A stretch of 64,000 bases of DNA from Zygnema cylindricum (lineage: Eukaryota; Streptophyta; Zygnematophyceae; Zygnematales; Zygnemataceae): contig JBBHKE010001934.1 of the NCBI GenBank assembly GCA_037447655.1, positions 227,219 to 291,218 on the forward strand, written 5' to 3'. Both the position numbers and the translations under genes were made by a program. Positions 1 through 12,500 of this stretch are shown here, in pieces; positions within the stretch are counted from its first letter, which is position 1; every line of letters begins with the position of its first letter. The notes under the pieces are model-generated. The model saw only the letters and a list, made by a program, of their open reading frames with translations, had not been told where the DNA came from and ran no database searches.

Positions 1-265
1 CTACGAAGCTATTCCTCTACATGAAGACCTATACATAATATACACCCACTATCCCGAACAACAACCTCATCGTTTGTTGTTTTCCAATAACGAGGAAGGT
101 GGTACCTCCGACTCATATACCGGAGAACGAGACGACATTTTCTTTATTACACCCAATTCAGAAACGAACCACTCATACCAATGGAATTCTCACCACACGT
201 TTAAAAAAAAACACTATTAGTCCGTCGTTAGCGATAAAGACGGTTAGGATTTGTAGTAAAATTTT
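1..265. other. Unassigned DNA left of the CopA breakpoint
   Basis: This stretch has no detectable similarity to the Copia 3' end (polypurine tract and LTR) that should follow the RNase H region. Homology to CopD stops near position 265. I see no gene in it. Confidence 0.5.
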
Positions 266-3200
266 GAGGCACAGGTTTGGTCATCATATCTGCTACCATC
301 TCGCTATCTGGTCGGTACTCTAAACTGATTATTTTGTTTTCTACTTTCTCTGTAACAAAACTGAGTCTAATGTCCATGTGTTTGGTTTTAAAATGATGTT
401 TAGGATTGGCAGAAATAGCGATTGCTGCCTGATTATCACAAAAAAAAATTTGCACACCACTCTTAAGGTAACCATACTCACCAAGCAAAGACTTAACCCA
501 CATTATTTCTTTTACAGCAGAGCAAGAGGCCATATACTCAGCCTCCATGGTGGAAGGAGCAATAACCTTTTGTTGTTTGCTACTCCAACAACAAGCCCTA
601 TCACCCACATATAATACATATCCAGAAGTACATCTCCTTATCGAAGCATCACCATAACTGGCATCACTCCAAGTAGTGATGTCAGTATTCTCCCCACCCA
701 AATGCAGCCATAGATCCCTAGAACCTATCAAATATCTAAGGACTCTCTTAGCCGCCTCCCAATCCCTCTTAGTGGGAGCATTTAGACTTCTACTCTGCAC
801 TCCTACAGCTGTTGCTAAATCCGACCTGGTACAATTCATAAAATAGATTAAGCTTCCCACTACTTGCCTGTAAGGAATAGTCTACATGAACTTCTATTCT
901 TCAGGACTTAATTCCTCGTCTTAGACTATAACTCCTTCTTCCTCACTCCCCTCACTTCCTTTCTTTAACTCCATTAGAGTTGTACAACTATTAGCCTTAT
1001 CCATTTGAAATTTTTCCAACATGTTCCCTATTGTTTCATTTTGAGTCAATCTTATAATCTTTCTTTCTTGGTCTCTTTCTACTTGAATTCCCAAAATATA
1101 TCTTGCCTCCCACATATCTTTCATCTCAAATCTCCCTTTAAGATCGATTTTCAGTTTATTAATTTTTTCCATTGATTTACTTAAAACAAGCAAATCATCA
1201 ACATATTGCAATATAAATAACACCCTCCTCATCTTCAAAAACATAGATTGAGTGATCTGAGCTGATCCGAATATATCCCAGACCGGTAAGAAACTCATCA
1301 AGCTTCTTATTCCACTGTCGAGGCGCTTGTTTCAAACCATAAAGAGATTTAATTAGCCGGCATACCTTACTCTCCTCTCTTTCCTCCACAAATCCTTTGG
1401 GTTGTCACATGAAGATCTCCTCTCCCAATTCTCCATGCAAATAGGTTGTCTTGATGTCCATCTAGTGTATCTCTATGTCTTCCGTTGCTGCCAGACTGAG
1501 AAGTATGCGGACGGAGGGAAATCTGACGTCCGGGGCATAGGTTTTCTTGTAGTCGATTCCTTCTTTCTGTGTAAATCCTTTTGCCCCTAACCGGACTTTG
1601 TAACACTCAATGGTGTTATATGGGATCAGTTATAATTTGAAGACCCACTTACAACCGATTAGTTTTTGGTTAGGTGGAGAATCCACCAATTCCCAAGTAT
1701 CGGCTGCCATAATTGAGGCCATCTTCTCATTGATGGTTGTCTTCCAATGATTCCTCTCTGGACAAGTCATCGCCTCTTATAAGTCTGAGGTTCATCTTGA
1801 TGAGATAGTTTTTTTACCTTGTTATTAACCTGTTTTTCTTGCAACCTTTTGCTACTTCTCCTTCCTCCCACAAAATCTGTGGCTGGAATAGATAGTTCTC
1901 GTGCGTTCTTTAAAACAATCTCGCCTTCTCCCCTGTACCTTGATTCCGAATCAATTTCCATCACGTCTTCCGCTTCGCGTAGAGTTGTCATTGGAGTTTC
2001 CGCAGCCGAGTCCTTTTTGGTCTGATTTGTACCTGTAACAATGTCATCTTCTCTAAAACTTGGATAGTTAGGAAGGTCAAAGTCATTGGAATTTTCTGAC
2101 TCAAATCTGATTTTTACTGACTTTGTATATTTGAAGGGATCCACAGACTTTTCTTCATCCATAACTACAAAGTGTTTTACTAAAATTATATCTTCCCTTT
2201 TTAGATCATAAACTCTATATCCTTTGACATCCTCATCATATCCTAATAAGTTCCCCGGTTTTCCATTACGATCTAGCTTCCAATTAGACTGATATGTATC
2301 TAGACTGAACACTTGACTGCCGAAAACCTTTAAGTGAGATATGTTTGGCTTCCGGCCGGTCCATCTCTCATAAGGTGTTTGACCTTTTATAGTTGAAGTA
2401 AGAACTCTATTTTTGAGGTAATTAGCACAGCTCATACCTTCTGCCCAAAACCTTTTTCCTATCTTCTTATCCGACAACATACTTCTAGCACTATCACTTA
2501 GTGTCCTATTTAATCTTTCAGCTACCCCATTCTGTTCCGGGTTTTCTGGAACTGACTTTTGGTGTTGAACTCCATCTTCCCTCAGAAAATCCTCAAACTG
2601 GTTAGAAGTATACTCTCCACCATTGTCACTCCTTACTCTCTTGATTGGAGTCTCAAGAAGTTTTTGGCTCCATGATTTATTTTGTCTAAATTATTCTTGA
2701 GATTCTGACTTGATTTCAAAAAATACACCCTGGAATACTAAGACCAATCATCAGTGATAATCATCATAAATCTCTTCCCCTTGGGTGATGGCACTCTGGC
2801 CGGCCCCCAAATATCTGTGTGTACTAAATCTAGAATATTTTCTCCCTTATAGGTGGCAGTTTTTGGGAAGGGTAACCTGTGTGCTTTACCTTGAGCACAT
2901 CCACTAGAATCACTTAGATTCTCACTTTCACCAAACTCAATTCCTTCCACCACTCCCATCTTTTTCATCTCTATTAACTTATCTCGATTCACATGCCCAA
3001 GCCTCTTATGCCACAACATTATATCATGAACACCAGCATCATAAAGTTTCTTCTTTTCATTGCTTAAAATCAGCCTAAACATCCCTTCGCTACCTTTTTC
3101 AGCAGTGTAATAAACTTCCTCCTCAAAACTAGTAGTAAAAAATCCTTTCCTAGTGCTAGTATCAAAACCCTTATCATCTCATACAGACGTAAAGATGAGG

Positions 3201-3629
3201 TTTTTGTTCAGCTCCGGAATAAACAATACATCGGAGAATATAACTATGGATGTCTTTCCTTCTACTAACAGTTTTAGATCTGTCGATCCTACAAGTGTAC
3301 TAGTGACTATCCTCCCATCCCCGTACTCTATCTCTACGGTGGGAATCTTTCTTATCTTAGTGAACAGGTGTTTATCTTTACACTTGTGCATGGATGCACC
3401 TGAGTCTACAATCCAGCGTGCTTCACCTTTCAATCCACCGAAAGCACATTTTTGCTTTCGTGGAATTTCGACCTCGTTTTTCGCTTTGTACTCCTCATCC
3501 ATTAGGAGTTCATCGTCCTTGTCCTCGGATTCCGCCTCATGTACCTGTGTCACAAGGGCCTTTTTCTTTCCTCTCAGGGTCCACCGGTCATCCCCTCCTT
3601 TAACCGTAGCACGGTTAACTTAGTGCACT
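266..3629 (-). pseudogene. CopA pol: protease, integrase, RT, RNase H, broken
   Basis: Domains in element order are: aspartic protease at 3553-3179 with the active-site string DSGAS; GAG-pre-integrase/zinc-binding region at 3082-2738 (HKRLGH, CSGCAQGK-like); integrase core at about 2830-2480 with DIWGP, SDNGGEY and EQNGVAER-like blocks around the three acidic residues; integrase C-terminal part at 2480-1767; reverse transcriptase at about 1760-921 with YVDDLLVLSK; RNase H at 860-266. RT is split over at least three frames and integrase over two. Catalytic motifs survive, so the decay is by indels and stops rather than active-site loss. Confidence 0.88.
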
Positions 3630-4458
3630 CAACCATATAGTGCCTTGGTGTTTTACAAAAATGGCACAAACCCTTAGGAGTCCTTGGTCTGAACTCCTCA
3701 GTCTGATTTTTCTGCCCCTCCCCTCGATAATTTCCAACCTGTTTCGTGAATCATTGTTCCTCTAATCGGTCCCAGCTGCCAAAGCTTGCCCACTCTTTCC
3801 TCCCTTTCGGATCTCAATCGTATTCTCCCAAACGACAATCATCCTTACCACTGGATTCCAAATCCACCTTGAGTCCGCAAAGTCCTGCACACGGTTGACT
3901 ATGTTTTCGAACTCATCGGGTAACTTCATCAATAAACAGTTAACCTTTTCCTTTTCACTAAATACTTTTCCTACACTCTCTAGTTCCATGAAAAGTGTAG
4001 CAAGCTCATTGCAAAAATCGAACATCTTCCCCCCTTTGTATGCATACTCCTTAATTTTTTGATCAGCCAACTGTTGTTGCTGAATCGTACCACTTCGATA
4101 CATCTCTATGAGAGCCACCCAAAGATCGGATGCCCTCTCTACCTGCAAATGGGGAGATGCAAGCCCTTGAGTAAGATGGCGGAGGATGAAGTGCTTAGCC
4201 GCCATATTGTTGTAGTCCCAGGAATCGATATCATTCTCCTTGTTCGTCGGAATAGGTGACATGCATGTCGAACCGGTTGCTATTGGTGTGAACATCTCCT
4301 TCTCCTTTCCTTTGTCCACCACTTCCCCTTGCTTTGTCTCCTCCGTTGAAGATGGATTTGCATCTCTTGTGAATGTGCCTCTTGTAAACCTTGGAGGTAT
4401 CCCAAGACTTGATGGACGCCTCACATGCCCACTCACTATTCCCAAAACCGTTTTTCAC
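3630..4458 (-). pseudogene. CopA gag (nucleocapsid-like) remnant
   Basis: The longest open piece, 227 codons at 4445-3762, matches the Gag parts of CopB and CopC (shared KNFILRHLTQ-like and YTYKGGKM-like blocks). A CX2CX4HX4C zinc knuckle (CHFCKTPRHYMVEC) is readable at about 3672-3630 in a neighbouring frame. Gag packages the RNA into virus-like particles. In-frame stops in the first 30 codons and a frame change before the knuckle show it is no longer one open frame. Confidence 0.8.
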
Positions 4459-4541
4459 ATAGAGCTCATGTCATCATACTTTCCCAGTATATGAAGCCAG
4501 CTCGATTAAATAAAGGCACCCTAGAGGGTGGGCCCATAACC

Positions 4542-5649
4542 TGCAACTGTGAGGCCTCTATAGGTCCTCAAAACCTCCATATGTCCTCAAAGTAGGCAGC
4601 TCACACGAAGCCTGTAGGATAACCTTGACCCCTTTGTGTTCAGCAAGAATACCTGCCACCTTGGCCGACAAAAACTGTGACAACCTTCACCCTTGTTAAG
4701 GGAAGACTCCATTGAGTCGATAGCAAAAAGAATCTATGAATTTGCTTCGCTGACAAGTAAGTTAGGAAGGGTCACAGTTGACCTTTTGTACAGAAGCTCT
4801 TTGGGAGAGAGGGTCCTATCTACCAAATTTAACTAAGTCCTATCTCTCTTTAAAAATCTATCTACTGATGTACGGCACCAATCATATTACTGTGTCGTCC
4901 AGAAAGGTACAGGTGCCGGTGTACTTTCTACACGGACATTGTACGACATGGCCAAAAAGTTGACACATGTCATATTCGGATTTGTTTTCGTAATCCTTGG
5001 AGATGCCAAAATCCAATGTTATAGTGCCACGTGTCATCCGATTTGGCGATGACCACAAATCGCCGAAATTCTTTTTCGTGATCTCGTCATTCATTCCGGC
5101 CGTCCGATTAAATGTAGATTTCAATCTTAGCCGTCATAAATAAATGCGTAGTATTCGTTTCGCTATTGAAACAAATGCGCGGTACTTGTTTCTTATCCGT
5201 ACCCTAATCTGTATTTTATATAACCGAATCTATGTATCTAGTAAATAGTTACCATTAAATGAATAAGTCGACGTGGAAAAATTTATATATTTATCAAACC
5301 CTATATGTCCTAACATTAGTCTTAGACTAAACGACTAAAGCTACCGGTTAATGTGAGTTTGACGGCAGATAGGTACCAGGATCAAATCTTGCCTTTGACT
5401 GATACTCTTTTAGTAAATCAACTAATCTACTACCCGTATATCAACTAATCCTTTACCCGTAAATCTCCGGATAGCATAGGCAGCCATGGCTTTAACTTCC
5501 TCTCTATTTTTCAGTGACTGCAACAAGTATGGGAGTTGAAGAAACAAGTGTGGGAGTTGAAGAGAGGAGTTAGAGGCAGATTGCCTCGGCTTATTTTCTA
5601 CATTATATTTTAGACCTAGAAAATACTAAAAGAACCATCAATTTCTACA
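4542..5649 (-). repeat. 5' LTR of CopA
   Basis: This LTR is about 1108 bp, with TG...CA ends in element orientation (start TGTAGAAATT, end CAGTTGCA). The leader follows immediately with the conserved GGGCCCACCC hairpin region (about 4515-4540). The antisense (plus) strand carries a B-box-like GATCAAATC at 5380-5388 and an A-box-like segment about 50 bp upstream, as in the other Copia LTRs here. A TATA-like stretch (ttttatataacc) lies near 5215. Confidence 0.85.
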
Positions 5650-7309
5650 TAAACAACCACACTTTTGGTTTAACAAGCTTCACCTTTGGTTTAAAGTTTG
5701 TTTTTTTTTAAAAGACCTAAGTATATAGTTAATACTACAGAAATTAGTAAACATAAACAAAACCATAGAGGTACCACTCATACGAATTTTAACTTGTTTA
5801 CCAAAATGCGTTATTTTTTCTAGATTTTATACTTTTTGTAAAATTTGTATGCTTTTCGTGTTCGATAAAATGTACGGAAAATGTACGAAATTTGAGTGTA
5901 TCGTGGATCGTTACTATAGTAAAAAAGTAATAAATTTAAATAAACATTTAATATCATCAATTCTTTTTTAGATTCTAAGACCTTTCGCCAAAATAAAATG
6001 ACGATAAATTATACAGTTAACACTAATTTGCATCACATCCCCATATTGTAGCCGCGATAGTGTGTATTCACACATTTGACGCTTGAACATGTGAGAACAA
6101 ATTTTCGTGATTTTCCCTCGTCTTTATTATTTGGAACCAAATTTGAGTACGCTTTTACATAGAGACGCACTCAATTTCTTTTGACGACGCCTTTATCTAA
6201 CACTTATTTGTACGTATGTAAAAAATAATGAGTTATTTTAGTACGGATTGACAAATTTCTTAGATTATGAAAGGATAGATATTAAATCTCAATGTTCACT
6301 AATACCAACTATAGCAGCGGAAGCATTCAAACTACAAAACATTAAATCAACATTGAAGAGACATTCCGGAAAAATCATCACATTAATAAAAACCGAAATT
6401 ACAATTTCTCTTCCATCTACTTTATCACTTCTATTCCTCCATCTAATCCTTCAATTGATTGTTGATTGCTAATTACATAAGTCCATGGTGTCCCTTAAAT
6501 AATACACCAACTATGGCACGGCACGTGTAAGCGTGCGCCGCCAAGAAACCTACTAGAAATTTGCCACCTGTTTGCAGATTAGCCTAAAACACTCTAGTTT
6601 TCACTAAGGACTTAAAACATTACAAAACGACAAACCATAACGAAAGTACTAGACAAATCTAAAGTATTACCGTACTAAACTAAACCTACAACAATTTTAG
6701 ACGCGAAAAGAAACGACAAATATATCGCGAAACAAAACATCATAGTACTTTCGCAAAATCGTACTTGAAAGTGCTTTCGCAATTCTTTCTAGAAAGTACG
6801 TCTTCAAAATTGAGCCGATTCCGCGCACTTACAATTCTTGCAATGAATCGTAACAGATTACACTATTTAAAAGTCGAAATTAAAGGAATTAACGTTAAAT
6901 CGCTAATGAAACAATACATCTATTATTTGATAAAAAAGAGTTATTTACTCTATTTTTGGTTTGAGGGTCAAAATTTGGGGGCGTTGAATCAGCGTTATTT
7001 GCGCTAACAACGATTCACGATGTAGAAAGAGGAATATATATTTGAAGTGACGTTGAAATGTGTTTCGTTTCGTTTGGATTTTGTCGTAGTAGTATTTTTG
7101 ATTAATTTTTTTTTATTATTATTATAAAATCAAAGTCGGTTAACGCATTTATCAATAGTGCATTTGTTCCATGTGCATATTCATATTTTTGAATCATTTC
7201 ATGCGTGTGTTTCATACATAGTTGTTCAATTCACCTATTACGCACGCATCAAACTCACGATTACTACTCAAAATGCGCATCGAACACTAATGAATTGTTA
7301 GTAAAATGA
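5650..7309. other. AT-rich intergenic DNA with MITE fragments
   Basis: No gene is supported here. Positions 5975-6070 match, in inverse orientation, 44900-45000 (a block containing cgcggctacaatatgg), so this is a dispersed repeat. A MITE-1 right end (ctaacaacgattcacgatg, then TA) closes at 7022. Its inner flank (gtcaaaatttgggg) resembles the right end of the copy at 46355-46939. The left end of this copy is not identifiable. Confidence 0.5.
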
Positions 7310-8170
7310 GTACCCGAGGTTGTATCAGTGCAGTTCTCGTATATTTCTAATTTTTAGGGTTATTTAAGGTTTTTTTAGGGTTTATGGGGTACCTTCTCTT
7401 ATATTTCAGTACAACTGCTTTACGTTTTCGTATATCTACGTTTAGTGTTCGTATATTTTCGTACTTTCTAGGGTTATTTGAGGGGATTTAAGGGTTGTTA
7501 GAGTGCATTCCCCTACATTATCGTATATCTAAGTGCAATTGCTTTACATTTTCATTCATCAACTTACAATTTTCGTGTATTTCCGTACTTTTTAGGGCTA
7601 TTTGAGGGGATTTTAGGGTTGTTTGGGTACATTTCCGTAAATCCCTATATATTTCAGTGCAACTGCCTTACATTTTTGTACATCTACATACAATATTCGT
7701 ATATTTCCTTACCTTTTAAGGTTATTTGATGGGATTTTAGGGTTGGTAGGGTACATTCCCCTACATTCTCGTATATTTCAATGTAAATGCCTTACATTTT
7801 CGTACATCTACGTACAATATTCGTATATTTCCTTACCTTTTAAGGTTATTTGATGGGATTTTAGGGATGGTAGGGTACATACCCAACCACTTTACATTTT
7901 CCATACATTTATGAGGTAAAGTGTCCATATATTTCGTACTTTCTGGAGTTATTTAAAGGGGATTTTGGGGTTGTTAGGGTACTTTTTTGTACATTCCCGT
8001 ATATTTAAGTACAAGTGCTTCACATTTTCCGTACTTTTACAGTCTTTATGGTACACTTTCCGTATGATTTTGTACATATCTGTATATTTTTCCGTAATTT
8101 TTAGGAATTTTTAAGATTTTTTTAGGGTTTGTTTAAGGGGGACAATACCCTTACATTTTGGTACATTTTT
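7310..8170. repeat. 124-bp tandem repeat (about 6-7 units)
   Basis: Successive copies of a (g)ctttacattttcgtacatctac-like block start at about 7417, 7541, 7665 and 7789, a strict 124-bp period. Later units near 7888 and 8017 contain a deletion and more divergence. Each unit also carries a tttaggg(t)t-rich segment followed by gtacattcccctaca. Units around 7665 and 7789 are nearly identical. No ORF is conserved across units. Confidence 0.85.
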
Positions 8171-8529
8171 CCGTACAAAAAATATCATACAAAATTTATG
8201 TTAAGTATAGAATCGGCTGACACATTTTAAAAAAAGTAAAAAATGTCATAATCCGTACGAATTGAACAACTTCGGTTTTCTGCGTTCGGTACCTCTATGA
8301 ATAGAAGCGAGCACATGGGTTGATACCCATTATCCATCTCGACGCATTTAGGGTTTTCTATAGGGGAATTGCAAATCGCAGAGACAATTTTTGTTGCGCG
8401 CAAATAGTTGTCAAAAATTGTACATTTCAAATACAGTATACTACAAGTTACGCACCTTTGAGTTCAAATTTGCCAGTCAATCTGTCAAACAACTTTGACA
8501 GGCAAAATATTGTAACGACGGTTAAAAAA

Positions 8530-9566
8530 TGTTGAAATTTATAGATTTCTAGAGTATTTTCTAGGTTCAAATATGTTTTTATAAAAGGAAAAGAAAAAAG
8601 ACGGACAGCCTGCCTCCACCTCCGCTCTCTAGCTCCCATACTTGTTGTAGTCATTCAAGGTAAGAGAGAGAGGTTGATCCATGGCTGCCTTAGTTCAACA
8701 GACAGCTATTTTTAGTAGGTTACAAAAAATATACTTGACGGACCAGAGATTTGATCCCGGTACCTGCGGTTCGTCAAGTTGACCGGTAGCGGTCAGCTTT
8801 ATCCTAATAGACTAGGACCAATGCTAAGTGCTATCGTATGTGATAGATATATATTTAGTTCGAGTGGATAAAATTCATTTAACTAGAACTGTATACGGCG
8901 TACATTGATTCAGTTTTATGAAGTACGTCGTACGACGCTAATTCAAAACAGATACCACGCATTTTATTTCGACATCGGAACAAATGTCGCTCAAGTATTT
9001 ATTACGGCTAAGATTGCGTTTCGTATAAAATCCAACGGCGCACATCATCGCCGAAATCCCGGAGTGGTCACTTTGGCGTTTTGTGACGTGGCATGACTTG
9101 GAGCCACGTGGAGAGATGACACTCGGTCATAGGAATTCCGAGGAACGTACGGACGAGTGACAAGCGGACACGCGTCCACTTAATAGCCTTGTCGTACTTA
9201 GGCTGTACAAAAGGTACATCGGCAGTAGTACTTTTGTGTACGATACAGTAATCTGATTGGTCCGTACTTCAGTAGATAGGAGTAATTAGAGAGAATCAGG
9301 ACTTAGAAAATTTAGGTAGGTAGTCACCTCTCCCTTTGAGAGTTTGTACAAATTGGCATTTTTACTGCCTCATAACTTATCGGCTGGTTGGCCGTTTTTA
9401 GTGATTCTTTTTGCTACGGACTCACGGGAGTCCACGCTGCACAGGGGTGTAGTCAAATTGTCAGTTTGCCTTCTTGGGCAGAAGTGGTTGCGGCTTAAAG
9501 TGGGTTAGTTAAATAGTATCTAGAGGCTTCCTGTATTCTGTAGTCCAATGGAGGACACAGAATTGC
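8530..9566 (+). repeat. 5' LTR of CopB
   Basis: This 1037-bp LTR is about the same length as the CopC LTRs (1030 and 1038). It contains a TATA-like gatatatatttag near 8843, a bZIP-type TGACGTGGC at about 9083 and CCACGTGG at about 9103. On the antisense strand it has a Pol III-like A box (TAGTCTATTAG, 8814-8804) and B box (GATCAAATC, 8756-8748). Confidence 0.9.
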
Positions 9567-12500
9567 ATGTTATGGGCCCACCCTCTAGGGTGCCCACCTT
9601 CAATAGATCTGGGTTCATCTATTGGGAAGCCATGATGATGGGAGATTTGTGTGAAAAACGATACTGGGGTATCGTCAGTTGACAAGTGAAACGTCCACCT
9701 TCGGGAACTCCACCAGGATTTGGGGGGGTAAGGTTTTCTGCAACAACAGCTGCCTCAGCGGAGGAGGCAGATGATGGGGACAGCAGTGTGTCCGAAAAGG
9801 AAAAAGGGAAGGAGACACCCCTCACTCCTATTGCCACAGTATCGGGAGCGGCGACCGTGAAGACCGTGGAGAACGATACTCAAATGTGGGAGGATGTAAA
9901 CATGAATGCCAAGAACTTCATTCTGAGGCACCTCACTCAATGTTTAGCCACTCCTCATCTCCACATTTACAAGGCCGAGGAGTTGTGGGAGAGTTTAGTG
10001 GAGATTTATAGAGCTGGAACTATTCAGGAGCTCTAGTTGGCTGAGCAAAAGCTATTGAGTTACACTTACAAAGGAGGAAAGATGTTAGATTACTGTAATG
10101 ATCTTTCTTGTTTGTATATGGAAATGGAAAGTGCCGGGTGGACTGGTACAATGAAAATGAAAGTTAACACCCTTATCATGAAATTACCAGATGAGTTCGA
10201 AAACATAGTGTACCGAGTACAGGGAATGCCTGATAGTTCATGGAAATGGAACACAGTAGTCAGGATGATACTTGTGCAGGAAAACACAATGGAGATTAGG
10301 AGAGGAGGAAAGAGCATTCAAGCTCTAGCAGCAGGAGAGGACCGATGGGGGTAGGACCCGAAGAAACCTTATAGAGGGGAAAGAGATCATTCTGGGGGAC
10401 AGAGGCCCCCAAAGGGTCTTTGTCATTATTGCAAAAAGCTGGGACACTTTATTGCAGATTGTGTCAAGTTATCAGAGCTGAGGCTCCAAGAGAACCGTGG
10501 AGGAGGTTCTTCCGGAGGGAAGAAAAAGGCACTTGTGGTTACAAAAGTGTCAGGAGAAACCGAGGATGAGTCATCTGAGGAGGATGGGGAGCTTCTTCTT
10601 GACGAGAGTCTGGAGGAGAAGGAGATCCCTCGGAGGCAGAAGTGTGCCCTTGGAGCAATTCGGGAAGCTCCACAAGAAGGATGGATCATCGACTCAGGTG
10701 CATCCATGCATATGTGTCGTGATAAAGAACTCTTCACTAAGCTAAGAAAGATTCCTACTGTAGAGATAAAGTATGGGGATGGGAGAGTGGTTACTACAGA
10801 TCTAGTGGGATCAGTAGATCTGAAAGTCTAAGTGGAGGGTAAGACTTCTATACTTACATTCTCAGATGTACTTTACATTCCTCAGCTGAGTAAAAATCTT
10901 GTCTCTACGTCTGTGTTAGATGACAAAGAGTTTGATACTTTCACTAGAAAAGGAGTCTTTACAGCTAAGTATGGGAATGAAGTTTACTTCACAGCAGATA
11001 AGGGTAGCCAAGGAATGTTAAGGCTTAACCTGAGTAATGAAAAGAAGAATGTTTATTATGTTGGTGTTCCTAAGGTGATGATTTGGCATAAGCGGTTGGG
11101 GCATGTGCATTTTGATAGGTTGAGGGAAATGAAAAAGCTTGGGGTAGTAGATGGCATTTAGTTTGAGGATAATGAAATGATGGATGATTGTAGTGGTTGT
11201 GCTCAAGGTAAGGCTCACAGACTTCCCTTTCCCCAAGCCGCCACATATAGAGGTGAGAAAGTGTTAGATTTGGTCCACACAGATATTTGGGGACCTGCAA
11301 AAGTACCTTCGGTTGGAGGAAAGAGGTTTATGATGACAATAACTGATGACTGGTCTAGATACTATGGAGTATACTTTCTGAAAACAAAGTCTGAAGCATC
11401 AACTTACTTCAAAGAATATAAAGCTTGGAGTGAGAAGTTGCATGAAACCCCCATTAAGAGGATAAGGAGTTATAATGGGGGGGAATATACCTCTAACGAG
11501 TTTGAGGAATATCTGAGAAATAAGGGAGTGCAGCACCACAAAACTGTACCATATAACCCGGAACAAAATGGGGTAGCTGAAAGGTTGAATCGAACACTAG
11601 GAGATAGTGTGCGCAGTATGTTGGCAGACAAGAAAATAGGAAAGAGATTTTGGGCAGAAGCAATGAACTGTGCCAACTACATTAAGAATAGAGTCCTTAC
11701 GTCAGCTGTAAAGGGAGTGACACCTTATGAGAGATGGGTTGGAAGGAAACCAAATATCTCACACCTTAAAGTATTTGGTAGCCAAGTTTACAGTCTTGAC
11801 ACGGATAGGAAAAACTGGAAACTAGATGCTAAGGGAAAACCTGGATACTTTGTGGGATATGATGAGGATGTTAAGGGATATAGAGTCTATGACTTAGCGA
11901 AGAAAGATATCATTCTGGTCAAACACTTAGTTGTCATGGATGAAGGGAAGTCATTTGACCCCTTCAAATATAGAAAGAAGATAAGGATCAGATTTGAGTC
12001 CGAAAGTGATGAGAATTTGGTATTTCCCGAAAGGGACATGAGTGAAACCGTGATTACTGATTCAGGGGAGATCGCATATACAGGAGACTCACCGGAAACC
12101 TCACATACTCCTATGGACTTCGAGGAGATTGAAGAAGCGGGACAAGAACCGGTTTTCATAGACAGGGGAGCCGATGAGACAGTGAGAAGAAATCCAAGAC
12201 TTCCATCCATTCCAGCTTCGGAGTTTGAGGGAGGAAGGAGGAGCAACAAAAGGATACAGGACAAACAAGCTGCCCATAAGGTAACTAAGCTATCTCACCC
12301 AGATGAGCCTCAGTCTTACTTAGAGGCACTGAATAGTCCAGAGAAAGAAAGATGGATTAGAGCCATAAATGATGAGATGGCTTCTATCATGGAAGCAAAT
12401 ACTTGGGAACTAGCGGATTGCCCTCCAGACAGAAAACCTATTGGATGTAAATGGGTATTTAAACTAAAACTGAACCCAGATAATACAATTGAGAGGAATA

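Larger units (their letters stand above)
266..5649 (-). mobile_element. CopA: decayed Ty1/copia LTR retrotransposon, 3' LTR missing
   Basis: On the minus strand the order is 5' LTR (5649-4542), leader, gag, protease, integrase, reverse transcriptase and RNase H. Integrase before RT is the Copia order. The LTR starts TGTAGAAATT as in CopD, so CopA and CopD form one subfamily, distinct from CopB and CopC (TGTTGAAATT). Alignment to CopD ends at about 265 inside the RNase H tail. The polypurine tract and 3' LTR are absent, so the element was truncated or rearranged after insertion. The coding region is broken by several stops and frameshifts. Confidence 0.92.

Noticed and set aside
9619-9837. Short minus-strand ORF repeated at 35892-36110
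   Set aside because: It is antisense to Copia gag in both copies; the repetition reflects the transposon, not a gene.
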